Source: Fidelibacterota bacterium (lineage in GTDB: Bacteria > Pseudomonadota > Alphaproteobacteria > Rhodospirillales > Rhodospirillaceae). Taken from it: a DNA stretch of 9,962 nucleotides. The notes below the pieces were generated by a model. That model saw only the letters and a program-made list of their open reading frames with translations. It was not told the DNA's origin and made no database searches. This document shows, piece by piece, positions 6,504 to 9,962 of this stretch. The stretch spans positions 1 to 9,962 of the forward strand of contig CANJEU010000048.1 in assembly GCA_947473445.1 (NCBI GenBank). Reading direction: 5' to 3'. Both the position numbers and the translations under genes were made by a program. Position 1 is the first letter of the stretch; every line of letters begins with the position of its first letter.

Positions 6504-8945
6504 CTACCGCGTCCACGCCACTGACATGCCCACCGTCAACGGCCGCACCGGAATCGCCTGCGCGATCCGTCCCAGCGAGAACGGATTTCCAAACGCATAG
6601 GTATTGGACTGGCTGCTGGTGATGTTCGTCACATATGCCGACAGGCGCCAGTGATCGTTGAACACGCCCATGCGCACGTTCGCCGTCTGATAGGCCGGCA
6701 CACTGGCCATAGGCAGCGATCCGATCGCCAGCGCCGACTTGCCGATGATATCGGCTTTCAGGTTGGCGAAGGCCGTCACGCCGTCGCCCAGCGGATACTG
6801 GTACTGCGCGGCGAAGGCGCTCGCGAATTTGGGCGCGCCGGGCAGCCGGTTGGTGACCGCGCCCGCCATGCCGGTGGACGGCACCGTCGGATTGTTCCAC
6901 GACACCGTTCCAATAAAGCGCAAGCGCTCGGTCGCGGCGAAGATGCTTTCCAGTTCGAAGCCCTTATTGCGCCCGTCGCCCAGGTTGGATGTGAACGACA
7001 GGCCGTTCGGCCGGATCAGGTCCGCCTGCATGTCGTTCCACAGCGCATAGAAAATCGTCGCATTCACATTCAGGCGCTGGTCGAGGAAGGTGGACTTCGA
7101 TCCGATTTCAAAGTTCCACAGCCCGTCGGAATCGAAGTTCGAAACCGTCACGGGGCGCCCGCCTGGTGGCGGCGCCGTGATGCGGCTTGCGATATTCACC
7201 CCGCCCAGACGGAAGCCTTTTGTCGCCTGGGTATAGAAGAAGTGATCGCGGCTCAGCTGGTACGACAACTCGGCTTTCGGCGTCACACCTGTCTTCTCGT
7301 TGCGCCCAACGGCCGTCGCCGGCCCGACGTCGATCAGTTCGTAATTATTCGCTTCGACGTTCACTTCGCCATAGTAAACGCGAAGGCCCGCGCCGGCGCG
7401 CAGTTTCGGGGTTATTTGAAATTGCACTTCGCTGAAGGCCGCCGCCTCGGTGCCGAAGTCTTGCCGGTTCTTGATGTAGAACACATCGGCCGGCATCTGC
7501 TGGACGCGCGTGAGGACGGACGACGACCGGTCGTAGCGGTGCGAGAAGAAAACACCCGCCACCCATCGCCAGGGATCTTGTCCCGCCGAGGCAAGCCGCG
7601 TCTCGTGGTTGACGGTGCGGTAGAGATTGCGCTGGTCGAACAATGTCGGTTCCACCGGCAGGCGGATCAGCGTGGGTACGGCCAGCGAGGCGTCGAAGTT
7701 CGCTTTCACGCGGTGATGGATCCAGGCGGTCGACGACGTCACGCTCGCCCCGCCCAAGTCGCCTTCGAGCGTGCCGTTGACTATCACGATCCGGTTCTCG
7801 CTCGGCTCGCGCAGGAAGTTCGCGCGCTCAAACGGCGGCCGCACCGCGTCATAGTACTGGGTGTCGTCGGCTTTCACGGCCTGGTAGATCAGCCCCGTGC
7901 TGAGGGTCCAGTCGCCGCCCAGGCGCATCTTCACCGTCGTACGGCCACCCGTCAGCAGCGTGTGATTGACCTCGCTTTCGCCAAGACGCGTATCGTCGAT
8001 ATAGCCTGCGTCGCTGCGCCGGTAGGCCACCGTGCGCCAGGCGGCTTTGTCGCCCACCAGCGGCACATTCACCATCGCATCGGCCGTATGCGAAACGCCG
8101 TCGCCGCCGGTCAGGCCGACGTCGGTCGCGGCCCTCGCCTCGAATTTTCCCATCACCGGTTGGCGGGTGATGATGCGCACGAGGCCGCCGATCGAGCCTC
8201 CGCCGTACAGCGTGCCCTGCGGTCCGCGGATGACTTCCACCCGGTCCACATCATGAAGCTGAAGCGCGGGTGAGGGGGCGTTGAACACCACGCGCGTCTC
8301 GTCGATGTACAGACCCACGGTCGATTGCGTATTGCCGATGAACGGTCCGTCGGACATGCCGCGGATGACGAACTTATTGCGCCCCGGTCCCTGGTTGGTC
8401 GTCGACAGGCCCGCGACGAAGGCCGAGATGTCTTGCGTCGAGCGCACGCCATAATCGTTGAAGGTGCCGCCCGTGATCGCCGCCACCGACATGGAGGTTG
8501 TCTGCAGCGCCATCGGGCGCTTGATTGCGGTCACGATGATCTCTTCCAGCGGCGGCAGCGCGAGCGGGATGGTCGGTTGCTCCAAGCGCACCTCGCGTGT
8601 CAGCGGCCGCGGGAAGATGCGCCAGACCGTCGGGTCGATCATTTCGAAGGCGAGGCCCGTGCCGGTCAGCAGCGTCTCAAGCGCATCGGCCACCGTGCGC
8701 GTGCCGGCGACAGGCACGCTCACCTGGTTGGTGAGCACGACGCCGGTCAATCCAATGGAGATGTCCGCTTGCGCGGACAGCGCAACGAGCGCGCTGCTCA
8801 GCGCCTGCGCCGGGATATCAAATCGTGTGGAAGGTTCAGCCGCGCGCGGGGACGCGCCGGCCGAAAGACAGGCGAGCGCAAGCGCGCCCAAGAATGCATG
8901 AGCGAGCCGGTAGCGCGGCAATGCGTAGACCAACGGGCGCAACAC
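6504..8945 (-). CDS. TonB-dependent outer-membrane receptor with STN signalling domain (FecA type)
   Basis: An 813-residue outer-membrane transporter that imports a ligand using TonB energy and signals its presence inward. In order: a signal peptide (about 1-36, ending SPRAA), an STN domain (about 41-111, beginning FDIPAQALSSALVALSAQA), a TonB box region (EEIIVTA, 134-140), a plug (about 145-265) with FVIRGM and RGPQGTLYGGG (240-250), and a beta-barrel to the end, with typical barrel text such as YTQATKGFRLGGVN. STN domains contact FecR-type proteins, and the fecR-like gene lies 21 bp upstream. The ligand is unknown: ferric siderophores are usual for STN receptors, but other nutrients are possible. 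It ends WTR rather than with the terminal Phe/Trp many such proteins have. The start is uncertain: GGGGGA (8946-8951) abuts the GTG at 8945, so the TTG at 8942 may be used instead. Confidence 0.92.
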   Translation of the reverse strand: MLRPLVYALPRYRLAHAFLGALALACLSAGASPRAAEPSTRFDIPAQALSSALVALSAQADISIGLTGVVLTNQVSVPVAGTRTVADALETLLTGTGLAFEMIDPTVWRIFPRPLTREVRLEQPTIPLALPPLEEIIVTAIKRPMALQTTSMSVAAITGGTFNDYGVRSTQDISAFVAGLSTTNQGPGRNKFVIRGMSDGPFIGNTQSTVGLYIDETRVVFNAPSPALQLHDVDRVEVIRGPQGTLYGGGSIGGLVRIITRQPVMGKFEARAATDVGLTGGDGVSHTADAMVNVPLVGDKAAWRTVAYRRSDAGYIDDTRLGESEVNHTLLTGGRTTVKMRLGGDWTLSTGLIYQAVKADDTQYYDAVRPPFERANFLREPSENRIVIVNGTLEGDLGGASVTSSTAWIHHRVKANFDASLAVPTLIRLPVEPTLFDQRNLYRTVNHETRLASAGQDPWRWVAGVFFSHRYDRSSSVLTRVQQMPADVFYIKNRQDFGTEAAAFSEVQFQITPKLRAGAGLRVYYGEVNVEANNYELIDVGPATAVGRNEKTGVTPKAELSYQLSRDHFFYTQATKGFRLGGVNIASRITAPPPGGRPVTVSNFDSDGLWNFEIGSKSTFLDQRLNVNATIFYALWNDMQADLIRPNGLSFTSNLGDGRNKGFELESIFAATERLRFIGTVSWNNPTVPSTGMAGAVTNRLPGAPKFASAFAAQYQYPLGDGVTAFANLKADIIGKSALAIGSLPMASVPAYQTANVRMGVFNDHWRLSAYVTNITSSQSNTYAFGNPFSLGRIAQAIPVRPLTVGMSVAWTR

Positions 8946-8966
8946 TCCCCCTGCGTTGCAAGCCCC

Positions 8967-9938
8967 TCACCGTGAGGTACCCCGCTGCAATCTTACTTCA
9001 TTCGCATTTTCCGCAACAACTACTGGAAGCAGGGCTTCCAGACGCCGCAGGGTCGTCATCTGGTCCTCGATTTTCAGGATCCCTGAGAACCGCAGCGCCC
9101 CGGTCTCGGCGTCGCCGACCACAATCGGACGTCCGTAGTAGCGGGAAAGGTCGGAAGCAACCTCAGATAGGGGCGCGTTGGTATAGACGGCGCGCCCGCT
9201 CCGCCATGCGGCGGCCGTGCTCGGGTCGATCTTGGCGACATGATAGGCCGCTACGCCCTCACGGGCCGCGTATTGGTCACCGGCGCCGAGGCGGACGTTG
9301 CCGCGGGGGCCTTGGGCCCGCACCTCGACTTTGCCCTGTTCGACCGTCACGGTGATTCGCCCGTCATGGCGCAGCACATTGAAGGTCGTGCCCACAACGC
9401 GCACGTCCCGGTCGCCCACGGTTACATTGAAGGGACGGGCGGCATCGCTGAGCACTTCAAACAGCGCTTCACCCTTGGCGAGCCGCACCTCGCGGCTGCG
9501 GCCGGTCAGACTCACGCTGATCTCGGTGTTGGTGTTGAGGTGGACGCTCGATCCATCGGCCAGTTGCACATCCAGGCACTCACCGGCCGGGGTCGAAAGG
9601 GTGTCCCACTCTTGCGCGCTAAACAGATCCGGCCGCGCGACGATCGCGACCAGCACGGCCGCGGCAAGACCGGCTATGCCCAGGAATGCGCGCGAAGACA
9701 TGCGCCGCGCCGGTGTTGCGGCGACCATAAGTTCGCGGTTGAGTGACAGAAGTTCCACCGCTTCGCTGGCCGCGCCATCGACCGCGTCAAACGCGACACG
9801 GTTACGCGGATCGGATTCAAGCCAGGCGGTGAAGCCGTCCCAGTCGCCGTCGGGCGAGGCGCCTTCCAGCCGCGTATGCCAGTCGGCCGCCGCTTGCAGG
9901 CGCTCGGTCTCTGCCGTTGACGGTACGGAAGCGCTCAA
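8967..9938 (-). CDS. FecR-family anti-sigma regulator
   Basis: A 323-residue inner-membrane protein that relays the receptor signal to an ECF sigma factor. The cytoplasmic N-terminal domain (about 12-70, DUF4880 type) shows AADWHTRL, FTAWLESDPRNRVAFD and the conserved Trp residues. One transmembrane helix (about 84-101) follows. The periplasmic FecR domain (about 113-210) has TPAGECLDVQLADGSSVHLN, RLAKGEALFEV, ARPFNVTV and VVGTTFNV. The C-terminal part (about 243-318) resembles DUF4974/STN and should meet the receptor's STN domain. The start is TTG at 9938, chosen because GAGGTGG lies just upstream and the N-terminal domain begins at the right distance; the frame stays open to the window edge, so a start outside cannot be excluded. 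The TGA at 9937-9935 overlaps this TTG and could end the upstream sigma gene. The receptor gene follows after 21 bp. Confidence 0.9.
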   Translation of the reverse strand: MSASVPSTAETERLQAAADWHTRLEGASPDGDWDGFTAWLESDPRNRVAFDAVDGAASEAVELLSLNRELMVAATPARRMSSRAFLGIAGLAAAVLVAIVARPDLFSAQEWDTLSTPAGECLDVQLADGSSVHLNTNTEISVSLTGRSREVRLAKGEALFEVLSDAARPFNVTVGDRDVRVVGTTFNVLRHDGRITVTVEQGKVEVRAQGPRGNVRLGAGDQYAAREGVAAYHVAKIDPSTAAAWRSGRAVYTNAPLSEVASDLSRYYGRPIVVGDAETGALRFSGILKIEDQMTTLRRLEALLPVVVAENANEVRLQRGTSR

Positions 9939-9941
9939 AAT

Positions 9942-9948
9942 CCACCTC
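9942..9948 (-). promoter_or_regulatory. Ribosome binding site for the fecR-like gene
   Basis: GAGGTGG-type purine stretch on the minus strand, a few bases before the TTG at 9938. It supports that unusual start codon. Confidence 0.5.
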
Positions 9949-9962
9949 GTAAGGTACTCATC

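Noticed and set aside
6651..8273. 540-codon open frame on the plus strand
   Set aside because: Antisense to a clear TonB-dependent receptor. It is His/Arg-rich with no domain pattern.
8965..8977. Small hairpin (CCTCA / TGAGG) over the stop of the fecR-like gene
   Set aside because: Only a 5 bp stem with a 3-base loop and no T-run. It is unlikely to stop transcription before the receptor gene.
9935..9962. Possible 3' end of an ECF sigma-factor gene
   Set aside because: Only about 25 bases are visible and two frames offer stop codons. There is too little sequence to call a gene.

Overview
The window looks like a chromosomal segment of a GC-rich alphaproteobacterium. The reasons are strong GC bias at third codon positions, an intergenic palindromic repeat of a kind I associate with alphaproteobacterial genomes, and a FecR/TonB-receptor surface-signalling pair. 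I cannot place it to genus. It holds seven protein-coding genes in three transcription groups and no RNA genes, insertion sequences or CRISPR arrays that I can see.

Left part (1-1035, minus strand): a GTG-started DCC-family (DUF393) thiol-disulfide oxidoreductase-like gene is followed after 26 bp by a C-factor-type short-chain dehydrogenase that runs off the left edge. A 624 bp intergenic stretch (1036-1659) separates them from the next, divergent group. It carries a compound palindromic repeat (1207-1293) and an AT-richer stretch likely to contain promoters.

Centre (1660-6469, plus strand): three tightly coupled genes, both junctions being 4-base ATGA stop/start overlaps. The first two are short, single-membrane-span proteins with degenerate MotB/OmpA-like periplasmic domains. 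The second keeps the proton-binding aspartate of MotB (Asp48) in a well-matched transmembrane helix, while the first has lost it. The third is a 1105-residue exported protein with beta-rich, AMIN-like modules, an Ala/Pro linker and a long TPR-type helical solenoid. Together they look like a non-canonical stator or ion-driven motor module: one proton-channel B subunit, one channel-dead partner and a large periplasmic scaffold. No MotA-like partner is in the window. This is the most interesting part.

Right part (6504-9938, minus strand): a FecR-family anti-sigma regulator is followed after 21 bp by a TonB-dependent receptor carrying an N-terminal STN signalling domain. This is the usual cell-surface signalling arrangement (sigma factor, FecR, receptor); the ECF sigma factor would lie just beyond the right edge. 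The central and right operons converge on a strong, probably bidirectional terminator at 6473-6503 that touches the receptor stop codon.
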